Shown: in pieces, positions 10,622 to 19,269 of the stretch | How the letters are laid out: each line of letters starts with the position of its first letter | Position numbering within the stretch: the first letter of the stretch is position 1 | Source of the DNA: Streptomyces sp. ST2-7A | Lineage (GTDB): Bacteria > Actinomycetota > Actinomycetes > Streptomycetales > Streptomycetaceae | DNA length: 64,000 bases | Assembly: GCF_021390475.1 (NCBI RefSeq) | Contig: NZ_JAJUWS010000002.1 | Location: 1-64,000 of the forward strand | Direction: 5' to 3' | Notes under the pieces: model-generated | Seen by the model: the letters and a program-made list of their open reading frames with translations, nothing else | What the model was told of the DNA's origin: nothing | The model's database searches: none | Made by a program: the position numbers and the translations under genes

Positions 10622-11635
10622 TCAGGCGTCCGGGCGGGGCTCCGGGGCGGCCTTCGCGCCGGCGCGCTCCCGGTCGTCGGCGGCACCGCCGGCGCCGACC
10701 AGCCCGGGGGCGGGGCCGGCGGCCGGGGTCGGCCCCGAGCGGGCCACCTCGCGGGCCCCCAGCGTGCCCATCACCGCCGGCAGCAGGGGCCGCACCAGCT
10801 GCATCCCGCGCAGCCACCGCTGCCCGTACACGTGGGCGGCGCGACGTTCGATGCCCGCCACCAGCCGGTCCACGGCGGGCCCGGCCGGATAGGTGCGGTT
10901 GGCCGGCCACGGCAGGTTGCTCCGCCGGCCCCCCAGTACCGGGTCCGCGTCGGCGCCGCGCACCATGTCGGTGTCGGTCCAACTGAGGTAGCCCACGCCG
11001 ACGTCCACCCCCAGAGGGCCGACCTCCGCCCGCAGGGCGTGCGCGAACGCCTCCGCCCCGGACTTGGAGGCGCAGTAGGCGGTCATCATCGGCGCGGGGA
11101 CGATCGCCGCCAGCGAGGCCACCTGCAGGAAGTACCCACGGCTCTCCACCAGGTCCGGCAGGAACGCGCGGCAGGTGGCGGCCGAGCCGATGAGGTTGAC
11201 CTCGATCACCCGGCGCCAGGTCGCGTCGTCCGACTCGGTGAAGCGTCCGCCGGTGGCCACGCCGGCGTTGGCCACCACCACGTCCACCCGGCCGAAGCCC
11301 TCCCGGACCCGCAGCGCCGCCTCCCGCATCGCGGCGGGGTCGGTGACATCGGCCGGCAGGACCAGGGCGGGGCCGGGCAGGGAGTCGGCCACCTCCCGCA
11401 TCCGCTCCGGCTCCAGGCCGACCAGCGCCACCCGCAGGCCGCGCCCCGACAGCTTGCGGACCAGCAGTTCGCCGATGCCCCGGGCGGCGCCCGTCACCAC
11501 CGCGACCCGGGCCCCCGGCGCCGCACCGGTGGCAGCCGCCGCACCCGCGCCCGTGTCCCGGTCCGGGAGGCCGTTCGGTCCACCCTCCGACCCACCCTCC
11601 GACCCACCGTCCGGAACCCCGTTCCCTCCGGCCAT
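10622..11635 (-). CDS. Short-chain dehydrogenase/reductase (SDR)
   Basis: This is a 337-residue NAD(P)-dependent oxidoreductase of the classical SDR type. The glycine motif TGAARGIG is at residues 48-55, DVTDPAAM follows (adenine pocket), and VVANAGVA is the NAG motif. YCASKSG carries the catalytic Tyr and Lys. The first 40 residues are Gly/Ala/Asp-rich and likely disordered. The ATG at 11635 overlaps the upstream hydrolase stop by one base (TGATG), which supports translational coupling. An adjacent GTG at 11638 is an alternative. As the last gene of the monooxygenase-hydrolase-SDR operon it probably oxidises or reduces an alcohol/ketone that belongs to the same pathway. Confidence 0.88.
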   Translation of the reverse strand: MAGGNGVPDGGSEGGSEGGPNGLPDRDTGAGAAAATGAAPGARVAVVTGAARGIGELLVRKLSGRGLRVALVGLEPERMREVADSLPGPALVLPADVTDPAAMREAALRVREGFGRVDVVVANAGVATGGRFTESDDATWRRVIEVNLIGSAATCRAFLPDLVESRGYFLQVASLAAIVPAPMMTAYCASKSGAEAFAHALRAEVGPLGVDVGVGYLSWTDTDMVRGADADPVLGGRRSNLPWPANRTYPAGPAVDRLVAGIERRAAHVYGQRWLRGMQLVRPLLPAVMGTLGAREVARSGPTPAAGPAPGLVGAGGAADDRERAGAKAAPEPRPDA

Positions 11636-12762
11636 CACGCCTCCTCCCCGGTCCCGGACCCGGTCCGGCCGCCGGTCGTCGTGGTATCCGTCTCCCGACC
11701 GGCGGCGGCGACACCACCGCTCTCGCCGGCACCGTCGGCCGGACCGGCGCCATCACCGGCGCCCGCCGGCGCGCCCCCGACATCCCCTTCCGTACGGGAC
11801 GCCTTCGCGGACGCGCCTCCCGGCGGATGTTCGCGCGCCAGGTCCCGCAGGATCCCCGCGATCCGCTCCGGGTCCTCCATCGGGGTCATGTGCCCGAGCC
11901 CGGAGAGCATCACCGGTTCCCCCGCGTTCGGCACCGCCCGGGCGATCCGGTGGGCGTGCACGGGCGGGGTGAGGAGGTCTTCCGTGCCGTGCACGACCAC
12001 CGTCGGCACCGTGAGCAGCGGCAGCTTCTCCCGCAGGTCGAGGGAGTGGAGCACGGCGGCCCAGTCCGCGCGGGAGCGGCGCGGACAGGCGTGCGTCAGC
12101 CGGGCCACCTCCCGTCGCAGCCGGCGATCGGCGCCGGGACCCAGCGTGACGCGGGCCAGCGCCCACTCGGTGAGCGGGGTGATCGGGCCCAACGGCAGTG
12201 CCGAGCCGAGCATCAGCCGTTGCGCCCGGGTGCGCGGGCCGACCGATCGGAAGGGGGTCAGCCGGGCCTCGGCGGTCAGTCGGTCGACGCCGGTGCTGCA
12301 GAGCATCGCCGCCGCCGCCCGCTCCCGGAACACCGGCCGGTCGGCGGCGGCCACGATCGACATGGCGCCCATCGAGTGCCCGCCGACCACGGCCCGTTCA
12401 CCGTCGGGCACGGTCGCGGCGAGCACCGCGCACAGGTCGTCGGCGAGCCGGTCGGGAGCGCACCCACGCCGGACGACCGGGCTGCGGCCGTGGCCGCGCT
12501 GGTCGTAGCGGACCACCCGGTGGTCGGCGGGGAGGTGCTCGAGGACCGCCTCCCAGAAGGAGACGGCGCAGGTCCAGCCGTGGGCGAGGACGATGGTCGG
12601 CGCCGGGTCGGAGGGGGCGGCGCCGGCGGGTCGGGCCGGTTCCCGGACCACGGTGTGCAGTCGGGCGCCGCCGGTGGATTCCACCATCAGCTCCCGGGTG
12701 CGGGGGGCCGCCGAGGGGTCGGCGGTGTCGGGGCGGGGGTCGGTGTCGGGGCGGGGATTCAC
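11635..12762 (-). CDS. Alpha/beta hydrolase, probable esterase/lipase
   Basis: This 375-residue alpha/beta-fold hydrolase has the nucleophile elbow GHSMGAMS with Ser130. The oxyanion region AHGWTCAVSFW comes before it, and RYDQRGHGRS is typical of the family. A candidate catalytic Asp is in VVHGTEDLLTPP and the catalytic His in GLGHMTPMEDP. The N-terminal 25 residues are Pro/Asp-rich. The GTG at 12762 overlaps the monooxygenase stop by four bases (GTGA), so the two are translationally coupled. A Baeyer-Villiger enzyme makes an ester and a hydrolase can cleave it, which fits this gene order. The true substrate is unknown. Confidence 0.88.
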   Translation of the reverse strand: MNPRPDTDPRPDTADPSAAPRTRELMVESTGGARLHTVVREPARPAGAAPSDPAPTIVLAHGWTCAVSFWEAVLEHLPADHRVVRYDQRGHGRSPVVRRGCAPDRLADDLCAVLAATVPDGERAVVGGHSMGAMSIVAAADRPVFRERAAAAMLCSTGVDRLTAEARLTPFRSVGPRTRAQRLMLGSALPLGPITPLTEWALARVTLGPGADRRLRREVARLTHACPRRSRADWAAVLHSLDLREKLPLLTVPTVVVHGTEDLLTPPVHAHRIARAVPNAGEPVMLSGLGHMTPMEDPERIAGILRDLAREHPPGGASAKASRTEGDVGGAPAGAGDGAGPADGAGESGGVAAAGRETDTTTTGGRTGSGTGEEA

Positions 12763-14276
12763 AGGGTGGCTCCTTCGGGGACCCGGGTGTCGAGGCGGCT
12801 GCCCAGCACCTCGTACTCCGCGGGTTCCAGCCGGCGGGTGACGCGGCGGAAGGCCGCGGTGGTGTCGGGCCACACGGTGGTGTTGCGGCCGTTGGCGTCC
12901 AGATACCAGCTGACGCAGCCGCCGGTGTTCCACACCGAGCCGGCGATGCGCCGCTGGAGCGCCTCGTTGTAGGTGTCCACCGCCTCCCGGCGGGGCACCA
13001 GGGCGACCGGCCGACCGGCCCGGCGGGACAGTTCGGCGAGCCGGTGGGTGAAGTCCGCCAGGTAGGAGAGTTGGGCCTCGATCATCAGGACCATCGAGCT
13101 GTTCCCCAGCCCGGTGTTGGGGCCGATGATCGTCATGAAGTTGGGGAACCCGGCGACGGTGGAGCCGCGCAGCGCCGCCATGCCGTCCCGCCACTCCTCG
13201 GCCAGCGTGAGGCCCCGGGCCCCGGTGATCCGGTGCGCGATCGGCATGTCGGTGACGTGGAAGCCGGTGCCGAGGACGATGGTGTCGGCCTCCGTCTCCG
13301 TGCCGTCGGCGGCGACCAGGGTCGAGCCGCGCACCTCGCGCAGCGATGAGGGCACCAGGTCCACGTGCGGCTCGGCGAGGGTGGGGTACCAGTCGTTGGA
13401 GAGCAGGATCCGCTTGCAGCCGAGCCGGTAGTCCGGGGTCAGCGCGCGGCGCAGGTCGGGGTCGGGGATCGCGCGGCGCAGGTGGGCCAGCGCGAACCGT
13501 TCGACCAGCCGCATCCGCTCCGGGTGCCGGGCGAAGTTCCCGACCTGCAACTCCCTGAGCAGCCAGAGCAGTTGGCGTCGCAGGGCGGCGATCGGGGGGA
13601 CCCGGGAGAGCAGGGTGCGCTCCGCCTCGCCGATGGCGCGGTCGGCGCGCGGCAGCACCCACGGCGGGGTGCGCTGGAAGACGGTCAGCCGCAGCACCTC
13701 CGGGGCGATGGCGGGCACGATCTGGATGGCCGAGGCGCCGGTGCCGACCATCGCGACCCGGGCGCCGCGCAGGTCGTGGTCGTGGTTCCAGCGGGCGGAG
13801 TGGAAGACCGTGCCGGGGAAGTCGGCCAGGCCGGGGATGTCGGGGAGGGCGGGGTCGGAGAGCGGCCCGGCGGCGGAGACCAGCAGATCGGCGGTGAGGG
13901 TGCCGGAGGCGGTCTCGACGACCCAGCGCAGGGCGTCACCGTCCCAGCGGGCGGCCAGCACCTCGGAATCGAAACGGATGTGCGGACGCAGGTCGAAGGT
14001 GTCGGTGACCCATTCCAGGTACTCCAGGATGTCCGGCTGCCCGGAGAAGCCGCGGGGCCAGTCCGGGCGCCGGGCGAAGGAGAAGGAGTACAGGTGGGAG
14101 GGGACGTCGCAGGCGCATCCCGGATAGGTGTTGTCCCGCCAGGTGCCGCCGATCCCCTTCGCCCGTTCCAGCAGTACGAAGTCCGTGACGCCCTGCCGGC
14201 GCAGGCACACGGCGGCCCCGAGCCCACCGAAACCGGTGCCGATCACCGCCACCCGGACGTGTTCCCGTTCACTCAT
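12759..14276 (-). CDS. Flavin-containing monooxygenase, Baeyer-Villiger type
   Basis: This 505-residue FAD/NADPH enzyme has the FAD motif GTGFGGLG at residues 13-20. The Baeyer-Villiger fingerprint FxGxxxHxxxW is complete at residues 153-163. A second Rossmann motif, GTGASAIQ (NADPH), lies just after it. Enzymes of this family insert oxygen next to a ketone, or oxidise N or S atoms. The ATG at 14276 is chosen because GGAGG lies just upstream and MSEREHVRVAVIG fits the family start. It is the first gene of a three-gene operon transcribed away from a MerR regulator. The order is reminiscent of the mycobacterial mymA operon (monooxygenase, lipase, SDR), but the regulator class differs. Confidence 0.92.
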   Translation of the reverse strand: MSEREHVRVAVIGTGFGGLGAAVCLRRQGVTDFVLLERAKGIGGTWRDNTYPGCACDVPSHLYSFSFARRPDWPRGFSGQPDILEYLEWVTDTFDLRPHIRFDSEVLAARWDGDALRWVVETASGTLTADLLVSAAGPLSDPALPDIPGLADFPGTVFHSARWNHDHDLRGARVAMVGTGASAIQIVPAIAPEVLRLTVFQRTPPWVLPRADRAIGEAERTLLSRVPPIAALRRQLLWLLRELQVGNFARHPERMRLVERFALAHLRRAIPDPDLRRALTPDYRLGCKRILLSNDWYPTLAEPHVDLVPSSLREVRGSTLVAADGTETEADTIVLGTGFHVTDMPIAHRITGARGLTLAEEWRDGMAALRGSTVAGFPNFMTIIGPNTGLGNSSMVLMIEAQLSYLADFTHRLAELSRRAGRPVALVPRREAVDTYNEALQRRIAGSVWNTGGCVSWYLDANGRNTTVWPDTTAAFRRVTRRLEPAEYEVLGSRLDTRVPEGATL

Positions 14277-14296
14277 CCGACCTCCTCGACGCATCA

Positions 14297-14352
14297 TGCC
14301 AGTCATCACTGGCACGATGGGAGCGTAGGGCAGGACCCTACCGATTGGTAGG
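14297..14352. promoter_or_regulatory. Twin dyads in the MerR/monooxygenase divergent promoter
   Basis: Two perfect inverted repeats lie between the divergent genes. TGCCAGT-CATC-ACTGGCA (14297-14314) has 7-bp arms, and CCTACC-GATT-GGTAGG (14337-14352) has 6-bp arms. MerR proteins bind short dyads within an elongated promoter spacer, so the second dyad is the better MerR operator. The first lies nearer the monooxygenase start codon and may be a second site or serve another regulator. Confidence 0.6.
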
Positions 14353-14377
14353 TGCGTGCGCGCTTTAACCTGACAAC

Positions 14378-15337
14378 ATGACGGATGAGCGGCCGGTGCG
14401 GCCGAAACCCCACCCCCCGGGGGACACCGCGCCCGCTCGCCCCGACACGGACGAGCGCGCCGGCACCGCCGGCGGGTACCGCACCGCCGAACTCGCCGAG
14501 GCCGCCGGGATCACCGTCCGCACCCTGCGCTTCTACCGCGAACGCGGCCTACTGCCCCCGCCCCGCCGCGAGGGACGGCTGGCCTGGTACGACGACCACC
14601 ACCTGTCCCGGCTGCGGACCATCGCCGCGCTGCTGGCCCGCGGCCACACCCTCAACGGCATCGCCGAACTGATCGACGCCTTCACCCGGGGCCGCGACGC
14701 CGGCGCCACCGCCGAGCTCCTCGGCATGGCCGACCACCCCTGGCCCCCCGCCGAGGAGGAACCCGTCCGGCCGACCCCCGAGGGGCCGGCCGCCCGCCTC
14801 GACCCGTCCGGCCGGCCGGACGCGGACACCGCCGTGAACCCGGCCACCGCCATGGAGATCGGCCACATCGCGGTGGACGGGAACGGCCTGGTGCCCACCG
14901 GTCGCACCCTGCTGGAGACCTCCTCCGCCCTGGTGCGGGCCGACCTGCCGCTCTCCTCGGTCCTGGCCACCGGCCGGCGGGTGCGCGACCACGCGGAGGA
15001 GTTGGCGGAGAGCTTCACCGAGCTGCTGCGCGCCCACCTGCTGGGCGACGTCCCGGGTTGGAGGGGGGACGGACCGCTGTCGGAGGCCGACCTCGAGAAG
15101 GCGTCCGGGGTGATCGAACACCTGCGGCCGCTGGCCGAGCAGGTGGCGTACGCGGAGGTCTCCCTCGCCCTGGACCGGCGCCTGCGGGCGGAGGTGGAGA
15201 GCCGGCGCGCGACGGCCGGCGCCACCGGGGAGGCGGCGACGGTTGACACCACCGGCGCGGCGGACGGCCGGGACGGGGTCGGCGCCGGGGACGCGCCGGA
15301 AACGGAAGCCGGTCGGGGTGGGAACCTCCGGGACTGA
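14378..15337 (+). CDS. MerR family transcriptional regulator
   Basis: This 319-residue protein has an N-terminal MerR winged helix-turn-helix (about residues 30-95), with YRTAELAEAAGITVRTLRFYRERGLLPP split over the DNA-binding helix and wing. RLRTIAALLARGHTLNGIAELI follows. The long C-terminal part (about 130-290) is helical and lacks a visible metal-binding Cys cluster, so it more likely senses an organic ligand. No strong ribosome site precedes the ATG at 14378, so a nearly leaderless message is possible. The divergent arrangement and the dyads between the genes make it the likely regulator of the monooxygenase operon. Confidence 0.88.
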   Translation: MTDERPVRPKPHPPGDTAPARPDTDERAGTAGGYRTAELAEAAGITVRTLRFYRERGLLPPPRREGRLAWYDDHHLSRLRTIAALLARGHTLNGIAELIDAFTRGRDAGATAELLGMADHPWPPAEEEPVRPTPEGPAARLDPSGRPDADTAVNPATAMEIGHIAVDGNGLVPTGRTLLETSSALVRADLPLSSVLATGRRVRDHAEELAESFTELLRAHLLGDVPGWRGDGPLSEADLEKASGVIEHLRPLAEQVAYAEVSLALDRRLRAEVESRRATAGATGEAATVDTTGAADGRDGVGAGDAPETEAGRGGNLRD

Positions 15338-15399
15338 CCGCGCGGTGGACACGACCGCCACCGACCGTTTCCGAGGCACGTCGGAGGGCACGGTCGGGG

Positions 15400-16077
15400 T
15401 CAGCTCTCCCCGTCGCCGGTCACACCCTCCGCCGGGGCCGGGGTCGGGGTCGGGGTCGGGGCCGGGGTCATCGCGACCAGGGCCGCGATCCCCTCGCGCA
15501 GCACGGCCGCGCCCTCCTCGGGATCGTCGATCGGTGGTCCGAGCAGCGCCCCCTGGAGCAGCAGACCGTGGGCACAGCCGATCATGGCCCGTGCCACGCG
15601 GTCGGATCGCACGTCGGCGGGGAGCCGTCCGGCGGCGCGGTAGCGATCGATGATGCGTTCCCAGGCCCCGATGACCTCGGTCACCCGCTCGGTCAGCATG
15701 TCGCGCAGCAGGGGGGTGCGGGCCGCTTCCGACCACGCCTCCACCACCAGGGTCAGCGGTATGCCGCGCGAGGCGAGCAGGTGCCGGGTGCGCAGGAAGA
15801 CCCCGGCCACCACCTCACCGGGCTCCGGTGGGTGCTCCTCCTGCGCCACCTCGGCGAAGGCCGCCCCCACGGTGCCCACGACCTCGGCGAGGATCGCCGC
15901 GATCATCTCGTCCTTGCCTCGGAAGTACCGGTAGACCGCGCCGGCGGAGAGTCCCGTCTCGGCGAGGATGTGCTGCATCGAGGTGCCGTGGAAGCCCCTG
16001 CGGGCGAAACAGGCGGTGGCGCCGTCGAGGATCTGACGGCGGCGGGCATCGAGGTGTTCCCGGGAGACGCGGGCCAT
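15400..16077 (-). CDS. TetR/AcrR family repressor
   Basis: This 225-residue repressor has an N-terminal helix-turn-helix at about residues 10-55 (RRQILDGATACFARRGF, then TSMQHILAETGLSAGAVYRYF). The C-terminal ligand-binding domain is helical. The last 20 residues contain a Pro/Thr repeat encoded by repeats of ggtcgg. The ATG at 16077 fits the usual family start. It is divergent from a membrane protein gene, and two operator-like repeats lie in the gap, so it probably represses both itself and that gene. Confidence 0.88.
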   Translation of the reverse strand: MARVSREHLDARRRQILDGATACFARRGFHGTSMQHILAETGLSAGAVYRYFRGKDEMIAAILAEVVGTVGAAFAEVAQEEHPPEPGEVVAGVFLRTRHLLASRGIPLTLVVEAWSEAARTPLLRDMLTERVTEVIGAWERIIDRYRAAGRLPADVRSDRVARAMIGCAHGLLLQGALLGPPIDDPEEGAAVLREGIAALVAMTPAPTPTPTPAPAEGVTGDGES

Positions 16078-16086
16078 GCCGACAAT

Positions 16087-16159
16087 CGTAAAACGAACGT
16101 TCATTCTTGACAAGTTCCCATCGGCGGAGGAGCGTGGGTCGCACGTAAAACGAACGATC
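16087..16159. promoter_or_regulatory. Twin TetR operator-like repeats
   Basis: CGTAAAACGAACGTTC (16087-16102) and CGTAAAACGAACGATC (16144-16159) are near-identical direct copies 57 bp apart, one near each divergent gene. The core CGAACGTTC contains the palindrome GAACGTTC. A TTGACA -35-like hexamer lies at 16107-16112. This is the arrangement expected for a TetR repressor acting on both promoters. Confidence 0.7.
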
Positions 16160-16178
16160 CTTCTCTTTGGAGGTCCTC

Positions 16179-17255
16179 GTGTCCACCGCCCTCTCCCCCG
16201 ACGACCCCACCACGCCGGATCCGGCTCCTCCGGGGACCGGACGCCTCCGGTTCCGACCCCCGGCCCCCGGCTCCCGCCGGGCCGTGATCCCCGTTCTCCT
16301 ACTGGTGCCGGTGCTCGCCGGCTGCCTGTTGTGGGCCTTCGCCTGGCCCGCCGCCCGCACCGCCCCCCGGGACCTGCCGCTGGGGGTCGTCGGCCCGCCG
16401 GCGGCCGTCGAGACCGTGACCGGGGCCCTGGCCGGTGCCGGCGAGAACGCCTTCGACCCGCGCGGCTACCCCGACCGGGACGCCGCCGCGACGGCCGTGA
16501 CCGACCGCGAGGTGAGCGGGGCGATCGTCCTCGGTCCCGACGGTCCCGAACTGCTCGTCGCCTCCGCCGGCGGTCCCGCCGTCGCCCAACTGCTGGAGCA
16601 GGGGGTGCGCGCCGGCCTCGCCGAGGCGGACGCCGGTACCGGGACGGCGACCGTGGTGACCGTCACCGACCTCGTGCCCACCCCGGCCGGGGACCCGCGC
16701 GGTGCCGCCTTCGCCGCCGGGCTGCTCCCGCTCGCCCTGGCCGGCGTCGCGGCGGGCGCCCTGATCACCCTCCTCGGGCTGCGCGGCACGCGGGGCGCGA
16801 TCACCCTGACCGGGGCGTGCGCCCTGGTGGGGATGGTCGCGGCCCTGCTGCTGCACGGTTGGCTCGGGGTGCTCGGCGGCGGTTGGTGGGCGGCGGCGGC
16901 CTCGCTCGCCCTCGTCGTCCTGGCCTGCGGCGCGCTGCCCGCAGGGCTCGGTGCCCTGCTCGGCCCGCCCGGAGTCGGGCTCGGCGCCCTGCTGGTCATC
17001 GCCTTCGGCAACCCCTTCTCCGGCGCCGCCTCCTCCCCCGACCTGCTGCCCGGCGCGATCGCCGGTCTCGGCCAGGCGTTGCCACCGGGAGCGGGGGCCT
17101 CGCTGCTGCGGTCGGTGGCCTTCTTCGACGGTGCCGGCGGCGCGGGGCCACTGCTGATCCTGCTGGGATGGGCGGCGGTGGGGTTGGCGCTGCTCGCGCT
17201 CGCCGTCCGGAGGCGGGCTCCGGAACCGACCACCGGCGCCCCCGCCGGCGGCTGA
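16179..17255 (+). CDS. Polytopic membrane protein, ABC-2/YhgE-Pip-like
   Basis: This 358-residue membrane protein has one transmembrane segment near residues 35-58. An extracytoplasmic domain of about 130 residues follows (GVVGPPAAVETVTGAL onward). At least five more hydrophobic helices (about 185-345) then come in the order LLPLALAGVAAGALITLLG, ITLTGACALVGMVAALLL, and so on. This one-plus-five layout with a large outer loop matches YhgE/Pip-like or ABC-2 permeases, which often export small molecules or peptides. The GTG at 16179 is chosen because GGAGG (16169-16173) precedes it. A TTG 12 bases upstream is less likely. Control by the divergent TetR is probable. No ATPase gene is adjacent. Confidence 0.75.
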   Translation: MSTALSPDDPTTPDPAPPGTGRLRFRPPAPGSRRAVIPVLLLVPVLAGCLLWAFAWPAARTAPRDLPLGVVGPPAAVETVTGALAGAGENAFDPRGYPDRDAAATAVTDREVSGAIVLGPDGPELLVASAGGPAVAQLLEQGVRAGLAEADAGTGTATVVTVTDLVPTPAGDPRGAAFAAGLLPLALAGVAAGALITLLGLRGTRGAITLTGACALVGMVAALLLHGWLGVLGGGWWAAAASLALVVLACGALPAGLGALLGPPGVGLGALLVIAFGNPFSGAASSPDLLPGAIAGLGQALPPGAGASLLRSVAFFDGAGGAGPLLILLGWAAVGLALLALAVRRRAPEPTTGAPAGG

Positions 17256-17391
17256 CGGCTGCCGTCGGGGCGTGGGGCCCGGGGTGCCGGGCCGGGGCAC
17301 GCCGGACCGGGTCCGGCGGGAATTCGGTGGGTGACACGGACACCGACACCGGGGCCCGACCGCGCCGGGCGGGGGCCGGCAGCCGCCTCGA

Positions 17392-17871
17392 CTACAGGGC
17401 CTTCACATAGCACCGGCTGTTCTCGGAACAGCGGTAGACCCCGAACTTGCGCTCCGCCGGCACGTATCCGGCCGACACGTAGAGCCCTATCGCCTCCGGC
17501 TGCTGGTCACCGGTCTCCAGGACCATCCGGACGCGGCCGGCGACGCGGGCCGAGTCCTCCAGCATCCCCAGCAGGTGCCGGGCCAGGCCCCGGCCCCGGA
17601 CATGCCGCATGACGAACATCCGCTTGATCTCGGCGTCACCCGGCTCGTAGCACTCCTCCGGGTCCTCCATCGCGCGCCAGCCGGCGGTGGCGATCGGCGC
17701 GTCCGTCTCGTCGTAGACGAGGTGGAAGATCCCCCGGGGCGGGTCGAACATCTCCGGCGCGAGGGGGGTGACGTCACCCCCGCTGCCGTACCGCTCGGCG
17801 TACTCGGCCTGGACGATGTCGTTGAGCTTGCGCGCGTCCGGGTGGTCGAAGCGCGCGGTGACGATCCGCAT
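17392..17871 (-). CDS. GNAT family N-acetyltransferase
   Basis: This 159-residue protein has the GNAT fold. IKRMFVMRHVRGRGLARHLL gives the beta4 strand and the acetyl-CoA pyrophosphate loop (R-G-R-G-L-A). GLYVSAGYVPAERKFGVY is the C-terminal motif. Acetyl-CoA is the expected donor. The acceptor is not evident. The ATG at 17871 starts at MRIVTARFDHPDA. It is convergent with the membrane protein gene and divergent from the nuclease gene. Confidence 0.85.
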   Translation of the reverse strand: MRIVTARFDHPDARKLNDIVQAEYAERYGSGGDVTPLAPEMFDPPRGIFHLVYDETDAPIATAGWRAMEDPEECYEPGDAEIKRMFVMRHVRGRGLARHLLGMLEDSARVAGRVRMVLETGDQQPEAIGLYVSAGYVPAERKFGVYRCSENSRCYVKAL

Positions 17872-18216
17872 GGCGCCATCGTACGACCCGCCCCGGACGC
17901 CCCCGGGCGGCCGGGCGGCCTTCGCCGATCGAGGTCGCGCCCCGACCGGGAGCACCTCGTCCGGACGGCGCCGGCGGCCCCGTCCCCGCCCGGGACCGCG
18001 CCCCGACCTGCCGGAAGCGGGCAGGAACCGGTGACGGTGCGGGCCCGGCCACGGTGGTCGTCCCCGCCCGGGACCGCGCCCCGGGCGTCCCGGGGCGGCG
18101 CGGTACGGTGGTGCGGCGCCCGGCGCGGGCACCGGTCCCCGTCGCGCACCGTCCCGACCGGCCGGCGCCCGATCCCGGCCGGCGCCCGACCGCCGCGAAC
18201 AGTCCCGGAGACCCCC
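17872..18216. other. Intergenic region with a 25-bp direct repeat
   Basis: This divergent gap of 345 bases has no gene. The 25-bp sequence beginning CGTCCCCGCCCGGGACC occurs at 17981-18005 and again at 18059-18083, 78 bases apart. Promoters for both flanking genes must lie here, but no clear hexamers are visible. Confidence 0.5.
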
Positions 18217-19017
18217 GTGTTCACCGTCAGCACCGTCAACGTCAACGGCCTGCGTGCCGCCGACCGCAAGGGTTACCGCGACTGGTTGGCGGGGACCGAC
18301 GCCGACGTGGTGTGCCTGCAGGAGGTGCGCGCCGAGCCCGAACAGCTCGCACCGGAGGTGCTGAACCCCGAGGGTTGGCACGCCCACTGGGCACCGGCCG
18401 CCGCCAAGGGGCGCGCGGGCGTCGCCGTGCTCTCCCGAAGCGCGCCGGACGCGGTGCGGATCGGCTTCGGTTCGGCCGAGTTCGACACGTCCGGCCGCTG
18501 GCTGGAGGTGGACCTGCCGGGCGTGACCGTGGCCTCCCTGTATCTGCCCTCCGGCGAGGTGGACACCGAACGGCAGGACGAGAAGGAACGGTTCATGGCC
18601 GAACTGCTCCCCCATCTCCTGGACCTGCGCAAGCGCTCGGCGGACGAGGGGCGCGAGGTGCTGGTGTGCGGGGACTGGAACATCGCCCACCGCGAGGCCG
18701 ACCTGCGCAACTGGCGGACCAATCGGAAGAAGGCCGGCTTCCTGCCGGAGGAACGCGCTTGGCTGGACCGGGTGTTCGGCGAGGAGGGCGGCTGGACCGA
18801 CGTGGTGCGCGCCCTGCACCCGGAAACCGAGGGCCCCTACAGCTGGTGGTCCTACCGGGGCCGCGCCTTCGACAACGACGCCGGCTGGCGCATCGACTAC
18901 CAGGTGGTGACCGCCGGACTGGCCGCGCGCGCCCGGAAGGCGTACGTGGAGCGGGCCGCCGACCATGCCTCCCGGTGGTCCGACCACGCGCCGGTGACTG
19001 CCGTGTTCGACCTGTAG
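18217..19017 (+). CDS. Exodeoxyribonuclease III family nuclease
   Basis: This 266-residue protein belongs to the ExoIII/AP endonuclease family and repairs abasic sites or trims 3' ends of DNA using Mg2+. TVNVNGLRAA is the N-terminal metal-binding Asn strand, and DVVCLQEVRAE carries the metal-binding Glu. CGDWNIAHREADL carries the catalytic Asp and Asn, and WRIDYQVVT and RWSDHAPVTAVFDL supply the C-terminal Asp and His. The length matches the family (about 260). The GTG at 18217 gives the expected N-terminus. The gene ends before a large terminator hairpin. Confidence 0.9.
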   Translation: MFTVSTVNVNGLRAADRKGYRDWLAGTDADVVCLQEVRAEPEQLAPEVLNPEGWHAHWAPAAAKGRAGVAVLSRSAPDAVRIGFGSAEFDTSGRWLEVDLPGVTVASLYLPSGEVDTERQDEKERFMAELLPHLLDLRKRSADEGREVLVCGDWNIAHREADLRNWRTNRKKAGFLPEERAWLDRVFGEEGGWTDVVRALHPETEGPYSWWSYRGRAFDNDAGWRIDYQVVTAGLAARARKAYVERAADHASRWSDHAPVTAVFDL

Positions 19018-19064
19018 GGCGGCCCGCCGGGCCCGTCCGGACCCGGGCGGCGAACCCCCCGGGT

Positions 19065-19092
19065 CGCATGGGCCGCATGGGCCGCATGGGCC
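19065..19092. repeat. Short 9-bp tandem repeat
   Basis: GCATGGGCC occurs three times in tandem just downstream of the nuclease gene. It is non-coding as far as I can see. Confidence 0.6.
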
Positions 19093-19191
19093 GGGGCACC
19101 GTGCGAGAGGTGGGGCCCGGTCGACCGTGCGCCCCGCCCTCGGAGCGGTGGGCCGAGCCGGTTCGCCGGCCGACCGAGCCCCGGAAGCGGG

Positions 19192-19235
19192 GAGGGGCGG
19201 GTGCGGGGATGTGATCATCCCCGCACCCGCCCCTC
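19192..19235. terminator. Bidirectional terminator hairpin, 20-bp perfect stem
   Basis: The arms 19192-19211 and 19216-19235 pair perfectly with a 4-nt loop. It lies between two convergent genes and is expected to stop transcription from both sides. No T run is present. Confidence 0.8.
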
Positions 19236-19269
19236 GTCGTCACCGTCCGCCCGCCCCGGCGACCGGGGC

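Noticed and set aside
9828..11783. Long minus frame crossing the 95-bp repeat and the SDR gene
   Set aside because: Arg/Gly/Pro-rich translation in another frame than the SDR; the repeat only creates a repetitive peptide.
11635..13662. Extended hydrolase frame reaching into the monooxygenase gene
   Set aside because: Residues before the GTG at 12762 are shadow sequence of the monooxygenase; the GTGA overlap fits better.
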